Origin: Phaeobacter inhibens DSM 16374
GTDB lineage: Bacteria > Pseudomonadota > Alphaproteobacteria > Rhodobacterales > Rhodobacteraceae
Length of the DNA: 64,000 nucleotides
Direction of reading: 5' to 3'
Assembly (NCBI RefSeq): GCF_000473105.1
Contig: NZ_AXBB01000004.1
Location: 62,001-126,000, forward strand
Shown one piece after another: positions 18,622 to 28,068 of this stretch. Both the position numbers and the translations under genes were made by a program. Below the pieces are notes generated by a model. The model saw only the letters and a list, made by a program, of their open reading frames with translations, ran no database searches and had not been told where the DNA came from. Each line of letters starts with the position of its first letter. Within the stretch, counting starts at the first letter, position 1.

Positions 18622-19778
18622 CCGAAGATGTGCATCCGCTGCGTGCGCTGACTGGTGCGCGTATTCTGACCCCGGTGGGGTGGGAGGATGATTTTGCGCT
18701 GGTGTTGCGCGGCGATCAGATCGCGGCGGTTCTGCCGATGGGCAAACTGCCCGAAGGGGCCGAGCTCACCGAGTTGGACGGTGGTATCCTGACTGCTGGG
18801 TTTGTTGATCTGCAGGTCAACGGTGGCGGCGGGGTCATGTTCAATGACGCCCCCGATCTGGAGCAATTGCAGGTCATTGCCGCCGCACACGCAAAGATTG
18901 GTGCAACCTCGATCCTGCCAACGCTGATTACCGATACGCCGAATTTCGTCGCCCGCGCGATTGAGGCGACTGTCGAGGCGATTGCCGCCGGGGTTCCGGG
19001 CATCATCGGGCTGCATCTGGAGGGGCCACATCTGGCGGTCTCCCGCAAGGGCGCACATGATGCGTCATTGATACGCCCGATGAGCGAGACCGATCTGGAG
19101 ATGTTATGCGCAGCGGCCAGCCGGTTGCCGGTGCTGAAGGTGACCCTGGCCTGCGAAGCGGCGACCCCGGCGCAGATCCGGCAGTTGAGCGAGGCCGGCG
19201 TGCTGGTGTCGCTGGGCCATACTGATGCAAGTCATGCCGATTGCGTGGCGGCGGTTGCGGCGGGCGCGCGCTGCGTCACCCATCTGTTCAATGCCCAGAG
19301 CCAGCTCGGCAATCGCGAACCCGGTGTTGTCGGCGCAGCGCTTGATCTTGGCGGGTTGTCAGCGGGGTTGATCGCTGACGGTGTGCACGTGCACCCAGCG
19401 TCGATACGGGCGGCACTGGCGGCAAAGACCGGACCGGGGCAGGTGTTTCTGGTTAGCGATTCCATGGCCACCGGAGGCTCCGACATTGACCATTTTACCC
19501 TGAATGGTCGCGAAATCCGCCGTGATGACAACCGGTTGACGCTGGCTGATGGCACCCTTGCGGGCGCCCATCTGGAGCTGGCAACGGCTGTGAAAACCTT
19601 GGTTGAGGGATGTGAAGTCGCGCTGGAGACCGCGCTGGAAATGGCCTCTGCCCGGCCTGCGGACCTGATTGGGCGGTCCGATCTGGGACGGCTGCACCCC
19701 GGCGCGCGCGCTGACGTGCTGCATCTGAACAACGCGCTGGAGCTGCAGCAAGTCTGGCAGGGCGGGCTGGCACTGTAG
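18618..19778 (+). CDS. nagA: N-acetylglucosamine-6-phosphate deacetylase
   Basis: A 386-residue amidohydrolase. Metal and substrate motifs are visible: LQVNGGGGVMFND, HLEGPHLAVSRKGAHD near residue 135, SLGHTDASH, VTHLFNAQS and VSDSMATGG with the catalytic Asp. It removes acetate from GlcNAc-6-phosphate, the product of both the kinase and MurQ, and hands GlcN-6-phosphate to the upstream deaminase. It is the last gene of the plus-strand nag operon; no clear terminator follows. Confidence 0.93.
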   Translation: MTEDVHPLRALTGARILTPVGWEDDFALVLRGDQIAAVLPMGKLPEGAELTELDGGILTAGFVDLQVNGGGGVMFNDAPDLEQLQVIAAAHAKIGATSILPTLITDTPNFVARAIEATVEAIAAGVPGIIGLHLEGPHLAVSRKGAHDASLIRPMSETDLEMLCAAASRLPVLKVTLACEAATPAQIRQLSEAGVLVSLGHTDASHADCVAAVAAGARCVTHLFNAQSQLGNREPGVVGAALDLGGLSAGLIADGVHVHPASIRAALAAKTGPGQVFLVSDSMATGGSDIDHFTLNGREIRRDDNRLTLADGTLAGAHLELATAVKTLVEGCEVALETALEMASARPADLIGRSDLGRLHPGARADVLHLNNALELQQVWQGGLAL

Positions 19779-19942
19779 TTGCTGTTGCGAAGGTTCACGG
19801 GGAGAGAGCATCCACGGTGAAAACTTGCGCCAAATATTTTGTTAGGGCCGCAAGCTGTGTTGGTCTGCTTCGAGCCCTCAGCAGGCATTTTGAGTTTCGT
19901 AGTTTTCCTTGTAAAGTGGGAATTTAGGCTATTTGGAGCGCG

Positions 19943-20749
19943 ATGATGGCTGACCCTTTTCAAGACGTGGATTCCGCTGGACCTGAATTCGTCAAAATGT
20001 TCGCTGATGCGATGGACGTGCGTCAATCCGACCCCACAATGGAGCAAATTGTTGCGTCCTATTTGGACCGCCTGCCTTTCGCCGCCGACAGTCTAACCAT
20101 CGAGGTCGGGGCTGGTGCCGGTGCGGTCACACGGCGCATCGCAACATTGGCACATCCGACGAAAGTCGTAGGGTACGAGCCGTCAAAGGGCTTTGTAAAC
20201 GAAGCGATTGAACGATCAAGCGGCCATTCCAACTTATCGTTCGTGGTTGCGGATGGGGCGTCGCTACCGATTGAAGATAAAACTGTTGATGCAGTGGTCA
20301 TGCACACTGTTTTGACGCACGTGACGCATCCAGAATCTCTTTTGGCTGAGGCATTTAGAGTACTAAAGGCTGGCGGATCGCTTGTCATATGCGACGCGGA
20401 TTTTTCAAAATCCACATTCAGTAGCATTCCAAATGACCCGCTAAATATTTGCGCCCAAGAATTTGTCCGCGAATTTGTCACTGACGCGTTCATCGTCGGC
20501 AAATTAAGGACCTTGATTGCAAACGCTGGCATGGAGATCGCCAGCTTTGATGTGACCAGCCGAGTCGTCACATCGCGCGAACAAATGCGACCATGGGTCG
20601 AAGTTACAACAAAGCAAATGGTTGAACGTGGCGACATTGGAAAAGACCTAGCGGATGCGCTAGTAGCAGAACATGATCGCCGTGCAGAACTGGGTTCACT
20701 CTACGGATATCAAGCTTTCGCGACAGCAATTGCACGGAAGCCATACTAG
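19943..20749 (+). CDS. SAM-dependent methyltransferase, compositionally atypical
   Basis: A 268-residue class I methyltransferase. The SAM motif IEVGAGAGAVTRR is near residue 53, followed by an acidic loop (GYEPS), motif ADGASLPIEDKTVDAVVMH (methyltransferase 11 type) and LKAGGSLVICDAD. The substrate is unknown. The gene and its flanks (about 19,800-20,860) use many A/T-ending codons (AAA, TTT, AAT, CTA) and look clearly less GC-rich than every neighbour, suggesting recent acquisition. It is monocistronic. The start could be the first or second Met (MMADPF). Confidence 0.75.
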   Translation: MMADPFQDVDSAGPEFVKMFADAMDVRQSDPTMEQIVASYLDRLPFAADSLTIEVGAGAGAVTRRIATLAHPTKVVGYEPSKGFVNEAIERSSGHSNLSFVVADGASLPIEDKTVDAVVMHTVLTHVTHPESLLAEAFRVLKAGGSLVICDADFSKSTFSSIPNDPLNICAQEFVREFVTDAFIVGKLRTLIANAGMEIASFDVTSRVVTSREQMRPWVEVTTKQMVERGDIGKDLADALVAEHDRRAELGSLYGYQAFATAIARKPY

Positions 20750-20932
20750 CTGAACCGGCGAACGGCAGTTTAGTCCCGCATGGCTGACCGAAATCTAATG
20801 TAAACCCCCTCATTATTTGATCAAATTATTTGCCCGCAGGGGAAGGGATAGGCTAAGTCTCTGTCAGAACACTCTGCCGTGCCTTGGCAGAGGGATGCCT
20901 CGCACATTGCGGGTGCACTGACAGGAGAGCCC

Positions 20933-22060
20933 ATGACACCGCTTGCAGGTCTGAAGGTGGTCGAGCTGGCCCGTATTCTCGCAGGGCCATGGATTGGCCA
21001 GTCGCTTGCCGATCTGGGGGCGGAGGTCATCAAGGTCGAGAGCCCCGAGGGCGATGATACCCGTCGCTGGGGACCGCCCTTTATTGAGCGCGATGGTGAC
21101 AAAACGGCGGCTTATTACTATGCGGCGAACCGGGGCAAATCCTGCGTCACTGCGGATTTTCGCACTGAGGATGGCAAACAGACGGTGCTGGAGCTGATCC
21201 GGGGTGCCGATATTCTGATCGAGAATTTCAAAGTCGGTGGGCTGGCGAAATACGGGCTGGACTATGACAGTTTGAAAGCGGTCAATCCACGTCTGATTTA
21301 TTGTTCGGTCACCGGATTTGGGCAGGATGGCCCTTATGCGGCGCGGGCGGGCTATGATTTTCTGTTGCAGGGGATGTCCGGGCTGATGTCGATCACTGGC
21401 GCGCCGGAGGGCGCGCCGCAGAAGGTGGGCGTGGCGATCACCGATATTGTCACCGGGCTTTACGGCACTATCGGCATTCTGGCAGCGGTGGAACAGCGCC
21501 ACAGCACCGGGCGCGGCCAGCACATCGACATGTCGCTCTTGGACTGTGCCACGGCTGTGCTGGCCAATCAGAACATGAACTATCTGGCCACCGGCACCAG
21601 CCCGACCCGGATGGGCAATGAGCATCCCAATATTGCGCCTTATCAGGTGATGGCGGTGCGCGACGGCCATGTGATCCTTGCCGTGGGCAATGACGGTCAG
21701 TTCGCGCGGCTCTGTGAGGTGCTGAATATGGCGGGACTGGCGGCTGATCCGCGCTTTGCCTCCAATCAGTTGCGGGTGGCCAACCGGGGCGAGTTGACAC
21801 CGATGCTGGCGGCGGCGCTGGCGCAGTGGGGGCAGGCGGATCTTTTGGCGGCGCTGGAGGCTGCAACCGTACCTGCGGGACCAATCAATACCATCGGGCA
21901 GGCCTTTGACGACCCGCAGATCAAGCACCGCCAGATGCAGATCGCGCCGGAAGATGTGCCGGGCGTGCGTGGCCCTTGGGTGTTTTCCGATGCGGAGCTG
22001 GCATTGGAGAAATCGGCGCCGATCCTGCCGGTGGCGCAGGATATGTCGCAGGGAGACTAG
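20933..22060 (+). CDS. CaiB/BaiF family CoA-transferase
   Basis: A 375-residue class III CoA-transferase. It begins MTPLAGLKVVELARILAGPW, the conserved start of the family, and contains YAARAGYDFLLQGMSGLM, which holds the catalytic Asp that forms the acyl anhydride. I selected the ATG at 20933 because AGGAGA lies just before it and homology begins at once; an in-frame ATG at 20879 adds 18 unconserved residues. Downstream, after 72 bases, is a CocE hydrolase. The acyl substrate cannot be told from sequence. Confidence 0.88.
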   Translation: MTPLAGLKVVELARILAGPWIGQSLADLGAEVIKVESPEGDDTRRWGPPFIERDGDKTAAYYYAANRGKSCVTADFRTEDGKQTVLELIRGADILIENFKVGGLAKYGLDYDSLKAVNPRLIYCSVTGFGQDGPYAARAGYDFLLQGMSGLMSITGAPEGAPQKVGVAITDIVTGLYGTIGILAAVEQRHSTGRGQHIDMSLLDCATAVLANQNMNYLATGTSPTRMGNEHPNIAPYQVMAVRDGHVILAVGNDGQFARLCEVLNMAGLAADPRFASNQLRVANRGELTPMLAAALAQWGQADLLAALEAATVPAGPINTIGQAFDDPQIKHRQMQIAPEDVPGVRGPWVFSDAELALEKSAPILPVAQDMSQGD

Positions 22061-22132
22061 ACCTCCGGATCGCCGACCGATTGGGTGGGCGGCAACAGCT
22101 TGAGATCGAACCAGACAGGAAGAGGGCGCGCC

Positions 22133-24121
22133 ATGCCAATGGAGATCACCGGAGTTGAGCATCTGTGGATCCCGCTGCCAGATGGGCGTCGTCTGGCGGC
22201 GCGGATGTGGCGGCCAGCGGCCGAGGGGCGTTATCCTGCGATCCTGGAATATCTGCCCTATCGCAAGCGCGACGGTACCGCGCCGCGCGATGCCACCACG
22301 CATCCGGTTTTTGCGGCTGAGGGCTATGTCTGTCTGCGGGTGGATATTGCCGGCACGGGCGACAGTGAGGGGTTGTTTGACGATGAGTATTCCGAACAGG
22401 AGCTGAGCGACGGCGAGGCGGTGCTGGCCTGGCTTGCGGCGCAGGCCTGTTGCGATGGGAATATCGGCATGATCGGGATCTCCTGGGGCGGCTTCAACGG
22501 GTTGCAGCTGGCCGCGCGCCAGCCAGAGGCGTTGAAGGCGGTGGTCAGCGTGGCTTCAACCGTGGATCGCTATGCCGATGATATCCATTTTATGGGGGGC
22601 TGCCTGCTCAGCGATAATGCCAACTGGGCGTCGCAGATGCATGCCTACCAAACCCGTCCGCTGGATCCAGATCTGCGCCCCGACTGGCGCGCGGCCTGGG
22701 TGGAGCGGATCGAAACGCTGCCGTTTATGGCGGCTGACTGGCTGTCCCACGCGCAGCGGGATGATTTCTGGAAACACGGGTCGGTCTGCGAGGATTGGTC
22801 TGCGATCCAGGCACCGGTGCTTGCGATCACTGGCTGGGCGGATGCCTACGTGAATGCACCGCCTGCATTGGCGGCCAATATGCAGGCCCCGGCGAAGGCA
22901 CTGATCGGTCCCTGGGAGCACCGTTATGCGCATATTTCCAAGCTGGAGGCGCATGATTTTCACGGAGAGGTGCTGCGCTGGTTTGATCGCTGGCTGAAGG
23001 GCGAAGACAGCGAGGCAGAGGCCCTGCCGGATTATCGCACTTATATGCAGGAGCATTTCAACCCGACCAAGGAGAACAAACCCCGGCAGGGCCGCTGGGT
23101 TGCCGAGGCCGCTTGGCCGTCCCCAAATGTGCAGGAGGTGACGCATCATCTTGGGCCGCAGGGCCTGTTGCAGGCCACCCCGGAGGAGGGTGAGGCTGTT
23201 GTGGCCAATCCGGCAACCCTTGGTGCCGCCAGCGGCTATTTCTGCGCGGGCATGCGGATTGACAATGAACTGCCGGGCGATCAGGCGGGGGATGATGCGC
23301 AGTCCACCTGTTTTGAGACGCTGCCACTGGATGCCCCGCTGGAGCTGCTGGGGCGGGCGCGGGTGCGGCTGGCGTTTTCTGTCGACAAGCCCGTGGCGCA
23401 GGTGATGGCGCGGCTGTGTGATGTGGCACCGGATGGCGTGTCGCAGCGCATCACCTACCGGGGGCGCAACCTGTGCCATGACGACAGTCATGAGCGCACG
23501 GAGGCTTTGGTGCCCGGCAAGCGCTATGAGGTGGAGTTTGCGCTTAATGAATGTGCCCATCACCTGCGGGCGGGCCATAAGCTGCGGCTGTCGCTGTCGA
23601 CGTCTTACTGGCCGATTGTCTGGCCCTCGCCCGAGCCGGTGTCGCTGACGCTGCATCTGGAGGGCTGTGCACTGATCCTGCCGGAACGGTCGGTCGCTGA
23701 AGAGGTCGCGGCGCAGGCGCCAGGCGCTGCGCGGGAGTATCCGACGTATGAGGCAGAGGTGACGCGCGCGCCCTCTGGCACATCCAACACCCATCAGGAG
23801 GCCGACGGCACGCTGGTGCTGGAAACATTTGATGACTATGGCGCGGCGATTGACCCGGTGCATGGGATGGAGGTCGGCAGCCATGTGTCCATGCGCTATG
23901 CAATCCATCCAGATGATCCGGAAAGTGCGACATTCTCCAGCCAGTGGCGGTTTACATTCGCGCGCGGTGACTGGCAGGTGCAGGTCGATACCGACAATGA
24001 GATGCGCGGTGATCGGGATGAGTTCCACCTCTGGCGCAAGGTTGTGGCCACTGAAGGTGCCAAACAAACCGAGGTCTGCGTTAAGGAATGGAGCGAGAGC
24101 CTGCCGCGCGATTGTTTGTGA
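22133..24121 (+). CDS. CocE/NonD family hydrolase (X-Pro dipeptidyl-peptidase S15 type)
   Basis: A 662-residue cytoplasmic alpha/beta hydrolase with the C-terminal jelly-roll domain typical of cocaine esterase and S15 acylpeptidases. The nucleophile is Ser117 in GISWGGFNG; TGWADAY and GPWEHRYAH hold the likely catalytic Asp and His. It has no signal peptide. I used the ATG at 22133 with AGGAAGAGGG upstream. Being 72 bases after the CoA-transferase, it is probably co-transcribed; the natural substrate (an ester or amide) is unknown. Confidence 0.88.
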   Translation: MPMEITGVEHLWIPLPDGRRLAARMWRPAAEGRYPAILEYLPYRKRDGTAPRDATTHPVFAAEGYVCLRVDIAGTGDSEGLFDDEYSEQELSDGEAVLAWLAAQACCDGNIGMIGISWGGFNGLQLAARQPEALKAVVSVASTVDRYADDIHFMGGCLLSDNANWASQMHAYQTRPLDPDLRPDWRAAWVERIETLPFMAADWLSHAQRDDFWKHGSVCEDWSAIQAPVLAITGWADAYVNAPPALAANMQAPAKALIGPWEHRYAHISKLEAHDFHGEVLRWFDRWLKGEDSEAEALPDYRTYMQEHFNPTKENKPRQGRWVAEAAWPSPNVQEVTHHLGPQGLLQATPEEGEAVVANPATLGAASGYFCAGMRIDNELPGDQAGDDAQSTCFETLPLDAPLELLGRARVRLAFSVDKPVAQVMARLCDVAPDGVSQRITYRGRNLCHDDSHERTEALVPGKRYEVEFALNECAHHLRAGHKLRLSLSTSYWPIVWPSPEPVSLTLHLEGCALILPERSVAEEVAAQAPGAAREYPTYEAEVTRAPSGTSNTHQEADGTLVLETFDDYGAAIDPVHGMEVGSHVSMRYAIHPDDPESATFSSQWRFTFARGDWQVQVDTDNEMRGDRDEFHLWRKVVATEGAKQTEVCVKEWSESLPRDCL

Positions 24122-24184
24122 TTTCGCATCAAATCCTGTTAAAAATCGCTGTTTTTCCCCGGATTGACCCCCAGTTCGCCACGG

Positions 24185-24207
24185 TTTGGCCACGTTCTGT
24201 GACCAAA
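24185..24207. promoter_or_regulatory. Inverted repeat upstream of the gtr operon
   Basis: TTTGGCCAC and GTGACCAAA, separated by five bases, form a near-perfect dyad 125 bases upstream of the glycosyltransferase start. It could be a regulator site or a weak terminator for the CocE gene; no T tract follows. Confidence 0.35.
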
Positions 24208-24331
24208 AACGGAACTGCGCGTTAACCATTTCGGGTGAGAATACCCCCTTGAGATGTTTTCATCGCGCTGGAATGCCGGGCGGATGGTCCCCCGGTTGTG
24301 AGCAGACGATAAACAGAATTGGGGCGAGAAG

Positions 24332-25336
24332 GTGCATCTATCCGTTGTTGTACCCTGCTATAATGAGGAAGAGTCCATCCCCCTGTTGGTGGATCGGTTG
24401 GTGCAGGCAATCGAACCCTGGGCGGAGCGGGCTGAGATCATTCTGGTCGATGATGGCTCCAGCGATGAGACCTGGGCTGCTATGGAGGCTGCGCATAAGC
24501 GTCATCCGGTGGTGCGGGGCATTCGCCTGTCGGCCAATCGCGGCCATCAGGTTGCGCTGACCGCCGGCCTTGAGGCCGCGACAGGCGCGCGGATCTTCAT
24601 GCTGGATGCTGACCTTCAGGATCCGCCAGAAATTCTGCCCGACATGATGATGATGATGGATCGCGGCTATGACGTGGTCTATGGCCGCCGTGCTGAACGC
24701 CAGGGGGAAACCCTGTTCAAGAAGGCGACGGCCTATCTGTTTTACCGCTTTCTCAATACGCTGTCCGATGTGGATATCCCCAAGGATACCGGCGATTTCC
24801 GCCTGGTGAGCCGTCGTTCGCTGGATGCGGTGCTGAAAATGCCGGAGCGGGCACGGTTTATTCGCGGCATGTTCGCCTGGGCCGGATTTCACCAGATCGG
24901 GTTGGAATATGTCCGCGAGGCGCGCGTGGCAGGCGAGACGAAATACCCGTTCAAGGCGATGCTGCGCTTTGCCACCGATGCGCTGACAGGGTTTTCTACC
25001 AAACCGCTGAAAATGGCCACACGGCTGGCGTTCTTCAGCTTGCTGGTGACCGTGCTGATGGCGATCTATGTCTTTGGCTCGCTGATCCTGTTCAACACGG
25101 TTGCAGGTTGGGCTTCGGTTCTGTTGGCGATCTCCTTCTTCTCGGCGATCCAGCTGCTGACGCTGGGGATCCTCGGCGAATATGTCGGACGGCTCTATAT
25201 GGAGAGTAAGCAGCGGCCGCTTTACTTCCTGTCTCAGGAAACTGGCCACCCGGCCGCCTATGCGGTGGATTTCACCGGCGAGGGCCGGGTGGGTGAGTCA
25301 CGGGCCACGGAACCCGCCCAAAAAGAAGCATCATGA
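24332..25336 (+). CDS. GtrB-like bactoprenol glycosyltransferase
   Basis: A 334-residue family 2 glycosyltransferase that starts at GTG (AAGG just upstream). The GT-A core has VVVPCYNEE, VDDGSSDET and the metal motif LDADLQDPPE; two C-terminal transmembrane segments lie near residues 230-300, as in GtrB/DPM1-like enzymes that load a sugar on undecaprenyl phosphate. The next gene encodes a GtrA flippase-like protein overlapping it by four bases, which supports this function. The sugar is unknown. Confidence 0.88.
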   Translation: MHLSVVVPCYNEEESIPLLVDRLVQAIEPWAERAEIILVDDGSSDETWAAMEAAHKRHPVVRGIRLSANRGHQVALTAGLEAATGARIFMLDADLQDPPEILPDMMMMMDRGYDVVYGRRAERQGETLFKKATAYLFYRFLNTLSDVDIPKDTGDFRLVSRRSLDAVLKMPERARFIRGMFAWAGFHQIGLEYVREARVAGETKYPFKAMLRFATDALTGFSTKPLKMATRLAFFSLLVTVLMAIYVFGSLILFNTVAGWASVLLAISFFSAIQLLTLGILGEYVGRLYMESKQRPLYFLSQETGHPAAYAVDFTGEGRVGESRATEPAQKEAS

Positions 25337-25734
25337 TCCGCGCCGCCGTTCAGAAGGACATCGGCCAGTTAATCCGCTTTGCCATCGTTGGTGTCTCGGT
25401 TGCGGCGATTTACGTCTTGCTGTTCCTTGGGTTCCTGCAGATCGGCCTGGTGGCGGGGGTTGCCAATGCGCTGGCCTTTGGCCTGGCGGTTCTTGTCCAA
25501 TATGTCGGCCAGACGGTCTGGACCTTCCGCCAGAGGCTTGGCCAGCCGGATCAGGCGTTGCGATTTGGGTGTACCGTTGGGCTGGGGTTTGTCACCTCGG
25601 CGCTGCTGACGGGTGTTATCGGTCCGATGCTGGGCTGGCCGGAGTGGCTGGCGGCGACCACCGCCGCAGTCTGGCTGCCGGTGCAGAACTACCTGTTTTT
25701 CAAGATCTGGGTCTACGCCGGACACGGCGCTTAA
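25333..25734 (+). CDS. GtrA family membrane protein
   Basis: A 133-residue protein with four hydrophobic helices, the size and layout of GtrA/DPMS-flippase proteins, which are thought to move the lipid-linked sugar across the inner membrane. RFAIVGVSVAAIYVLLF and NYLFFKIWVY match the conserved first and last helices. It starts in the gtrB stop (ATGA) and is 16 bases before the methyltransferase gene. Confidence 0.85.
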   Translation: MIRAAVQKDIGQLIRFAIVGVSVAAIYVLLFLGFLQIGLVAGVANALAFGLAVLVQYVGQTVWTFRQRLGQPDQALRFGCTVGLGFVTSALLTGVIGPMLGWPEWLAATTAAVWLPVQNYLFFKIWVYAGHGA

Positions 25735-25750
25735 AGAGGAGTGGCAAGAA

Positions 25751-26536
25751 ATGTCGCATGTGTATTCGAATGAATTCTACGACTACATCGAGGCAGGCGC
25801 GCGCAGCTCGGCGAAGGCGCTGATCGCGGCGGTGCAGCCCTGGCTTGGCGCGCGGAGCGTGCTGGATCTGGGCAGCGGGCGCGGTGTCTGGCTGAGTGAA
25901 TGGGCAAGTTCCGGCGTTGAGGACATCGCCGGGGTGGACGGTGATTATGTGGATCGTGCCCGTCTGGCGATCCCGGCGGCGTGTTACCATGCGGCGGATC
26001 TGACCGGAGATTTTGATCTGGGGCGGCGGTTCGAGCTGGCGCAGAGTCTGGAGGTTGGTGAGCATCTGCCGACGGCGGCCTCCGAAACCTTGGTTGCGGG
26101 GCTGACACGCCATGCCGACCGGGTGCTGTTTTCGGCGGCTGTTCCGGGGCAGGGCGGCGAGTTTCATATCAATGAACAGCCGCTGTCCTTTTGGCAGGAC
26201 CTCTTTGCCGCGCGGGGCTATCGCGCGTTTGACTGCGTGCGCCCGGCCCTGAAAGAGGCGGCGGGCGTGGAGCCCTGGTATCGTTACAATACGGTTCTCT
26301 ATGTGAATGAGGCCGGGCGCGTGGACCTGCCTGAGGAGGTCCTGGCAACCGAGATCCCGGCAGGCCAGAAGGTGCAGCCTGCAGGCAGTATTGGCTGGCG
26401 GTTGCGCCGGGGTGTTGTCTCTGCGATGCCCGAGGCGATGGTGACTAAGATCGCCCAGGCGCGTGCGGCTGTCATTGCGCGACAGGCACGGGCTGCGGGT
26501 CTGGTGAGTGCCGGTTCAGCAAAAGGGACAATCTGA
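25751..26536 (+). CDS. SAM-dependent methyltransferase in the gtr operon
   Basis: A 261-residue class I methyltransferase with motif I VLDLGSGRGVWLSEW near residue 36 and a second acidic strand (IAGVDGDYVD). I placed the start at the ATG at 25751, after GAGGAG. Lying between gtrA and a gtrC-like gene and overlapping the latter by one base, it may methylate the sugar that the Gtr enzymes add, but this is inferred from position only. Confidence 0.8.
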   Translation: MSHVYSNEFYDYIEAGARSSAKALIAAVQPWLGARSVLDLGSGRGVWLSEWASSGVEDIAGVDGDYVDRARLAIPAACYHAADLTGDFDLGRRFELAQSLEVGEHLPTAASETLVAGLTRHADRVLFSAAVPGQGGEFHINEQPLSFWQDLFAARGYRAFDCVRPALKEAAGVEPWYRYNTVLYVNEAGRVDLPEEVLATEIPAGQKVQPAGSIGWRLRRGVVSAMPEAMVTKIAQARAAVIARQARAAGLVSAGSAKGTI

Positions 26537-27996
26537 TGACACTGGTGATGGACAGCCCGGTAGTGGCGCCACGACAGGGTGTCTGGCCCTTGGCAGCGAC
26601 GATCGCGGTGGCCTTTGTCGGGCTGCTGATTGCGGCAGCGTTTCAACTGCCGGACCCGTTGATCCGTCACGATGATTACCCTGCGCTGTTTGGCGATGCG
26701 GAAACCTACTACGTTAAAACCCTGACTGAGGGGCGTTGGGTCAACTATCTGTGGCATTTGCGCGAAACACTGCTGCCAAGCTGGGGCAACTACCTGATCT
26801 ACAACGCGCTTTGGGCGGTGGTTCTGGGATGCCTTGCGCATAATGCGCTGGGGGGGGAGGCGGCGCTATGGCGCAAGGGCGCGGTGGCGCTGATTGCCGG
26901 GTTGTCTGCGCCGGCACTGCTGATTTCACTGTGGTTCAATACGTTGATCCCCGGCATGGCGATCCTTGCCATCTATGCGTTGGCGACCACGCATCTGTCA
27001 GATCGGACGTGTCGCTGGCTGCTGGTGCCCTTTGTGCCGCTGGCGCTGACCGCCTATACCACCTATCCGTTTTTCCTGCTGGCGCTGTGTCTGACCCGCG
27101 CCGATACGCAACGTTCAGCGAAGGATCTGGCGGCGTTGTTGGGATTATTCATCCTGTGTTTCGCACTGGCGATGGCGTCGATCTATACGCTGAACTATCT
27201 GTTCCACGGTGTCTTTGGCATCCCGATGGCGGAGTGGCGGACGCCGAACCCGGCCCATGATCTGGCGTCATTAATGGAGAATATGGGCCTGATCGGGAGC
27301 TTTCTGACCAGCTCTGCGTCGCTGGTGTCGTTCCACTTCCTGCCGCTGACCGTATTTCAGATGGCGCTGTTTGGCTGGGCCGTCTGGCTGGTCGGCAAAT
27401 CCGATCCCTGGCGCGCGATCTATCCGCTGGCGGGGATCTGCCTTGGGATGGGGTTGATTTTTGTGCAGACGATCAAGACCGGTATCACCCTGCCGCCGCG
27501 TGTCTCCGGGTTTGTTTGGCTCTACTATGCGGTGCTCCTGGGGCTCATGTCGCAGGAGCTGGCGGCGCGTGGCGCGGGCTGGGACCGCATCGGGCGCAAT
27601 CTTCTGGCCTTTGTCGCGCTGATCTATCTGGCGTTCAATGTGCTGCAACATCGCGATGTGACGGCCTGGCAGGCGGACAGCCGCAGGATGGTGGCGCAGA
27701 TCACACCGGCGGATGGCCCGATCTATGTCAGTGGCACCTATCTGTCGCTGCCGTCGGGGGAGAAGTCGGGCCTGCAGCATGATCTGTCGGTGGCCTTCCG
27801 TCTGACGCAGCTGACCGGGCGGGATGTGGTGATCTGCGCGATGACACCAGAGGCCTGCGCGCATCTGCCGGAAGATGTGCAAGCGGGCGCCAGCGGTGCG
27901 CAATATGAGGTGCGCAATCTGGACGTGGGCAGCGTGATCATGCTGTCGGCCACCCCAATCCGCGAGGCGGCATATAACATTCCCGATGGGGGATGA
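26536..27996 (+). CDS. Polytopic glucosyltransferase-like membrane protein (GtrC role)
   Basis: A 486-residue protein with about ten predicted transmembrane helices and a C-terminal soluble tail of about 100 residues. The short loop LIRHDDYPALFGD after helix 1 carries the paired acidic residues expected of GtrII/GtrIII-like (Glucos_trans_II) GT-C enzymes. Together with gtrB and gtrA upstream this would transfer a sugar from bactoprenol to a surface polysaccharide in the periplasm. Sequence identity to known GtrC proteins is low in this family, so the role is inferred from topology and context. Confidence 0.65.
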   Translation: MTLVMDSPVVAPRQGVWPLAATIAVAFVGLLIAAAFQLPDPLIRHDDYPALFGDAETYYVKTLTEGRWVNYLWHLRETLLPSWGNYLIYNALWAVVLGCLAHNALGGEAALWRKGAVALIAGLSAPALLISLWFNTLIPGMAILAIYALATTHLSDRTCRWLLVPFVPLALTAYTTYPFFLLALCLTRADTQRSAKDLAALLGLFILCFALAMASIYTLNYLFHGVFGIPMAEWRTPNPAHDLASLMENMGLIGSFLTSSASLVSFHFLPLTVFQMALFGWAVWLVGKSDPWRAIYPLAGICLGMGLIFVQTIKTGITLPPRVSGFVWLYYAVLLGLMSQELAARGAGWDRIGRNLLAFVALIYLAFNVLQHRDVTAWQADSRRMVAQITPADGPIYVSGTYLSLPSGEKSGLQHDLSVAFRLTQLTGRDVVICAMTPEACAHLPEDVQAGASGAQYEVRNLDVGSVIMLSATPIREAAYNIPDGG

Positions 27997-28018
27997 GCAG
28001 ATACATCAGGCGAAACAA

Positions 28019-28044
28019 AAACGGGGGCCTCAGCGCCCCCGTTT
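28019..28044 (-). terminator. Intrinsic terminator between gtr and nad operons
   Basis: AAACGGGGGC and GCCCCCGTTT form a perfect 10-base stem with a six-base loop. On the minus strand TTTTTG follows, so it best serves nadC, but it can act for the convergent gtr operon as well. Confidence 0.85.
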
Positions 28045-28068
28045 ACACGTCAGATCCGGTGTGTCGGC

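Noticed and set aside
20864-22303. A 479-codon minus-strand frame
   Set aside because: It is antisense to the CaiB-family gene and has a basic, proline-rich shadow-frame composition.
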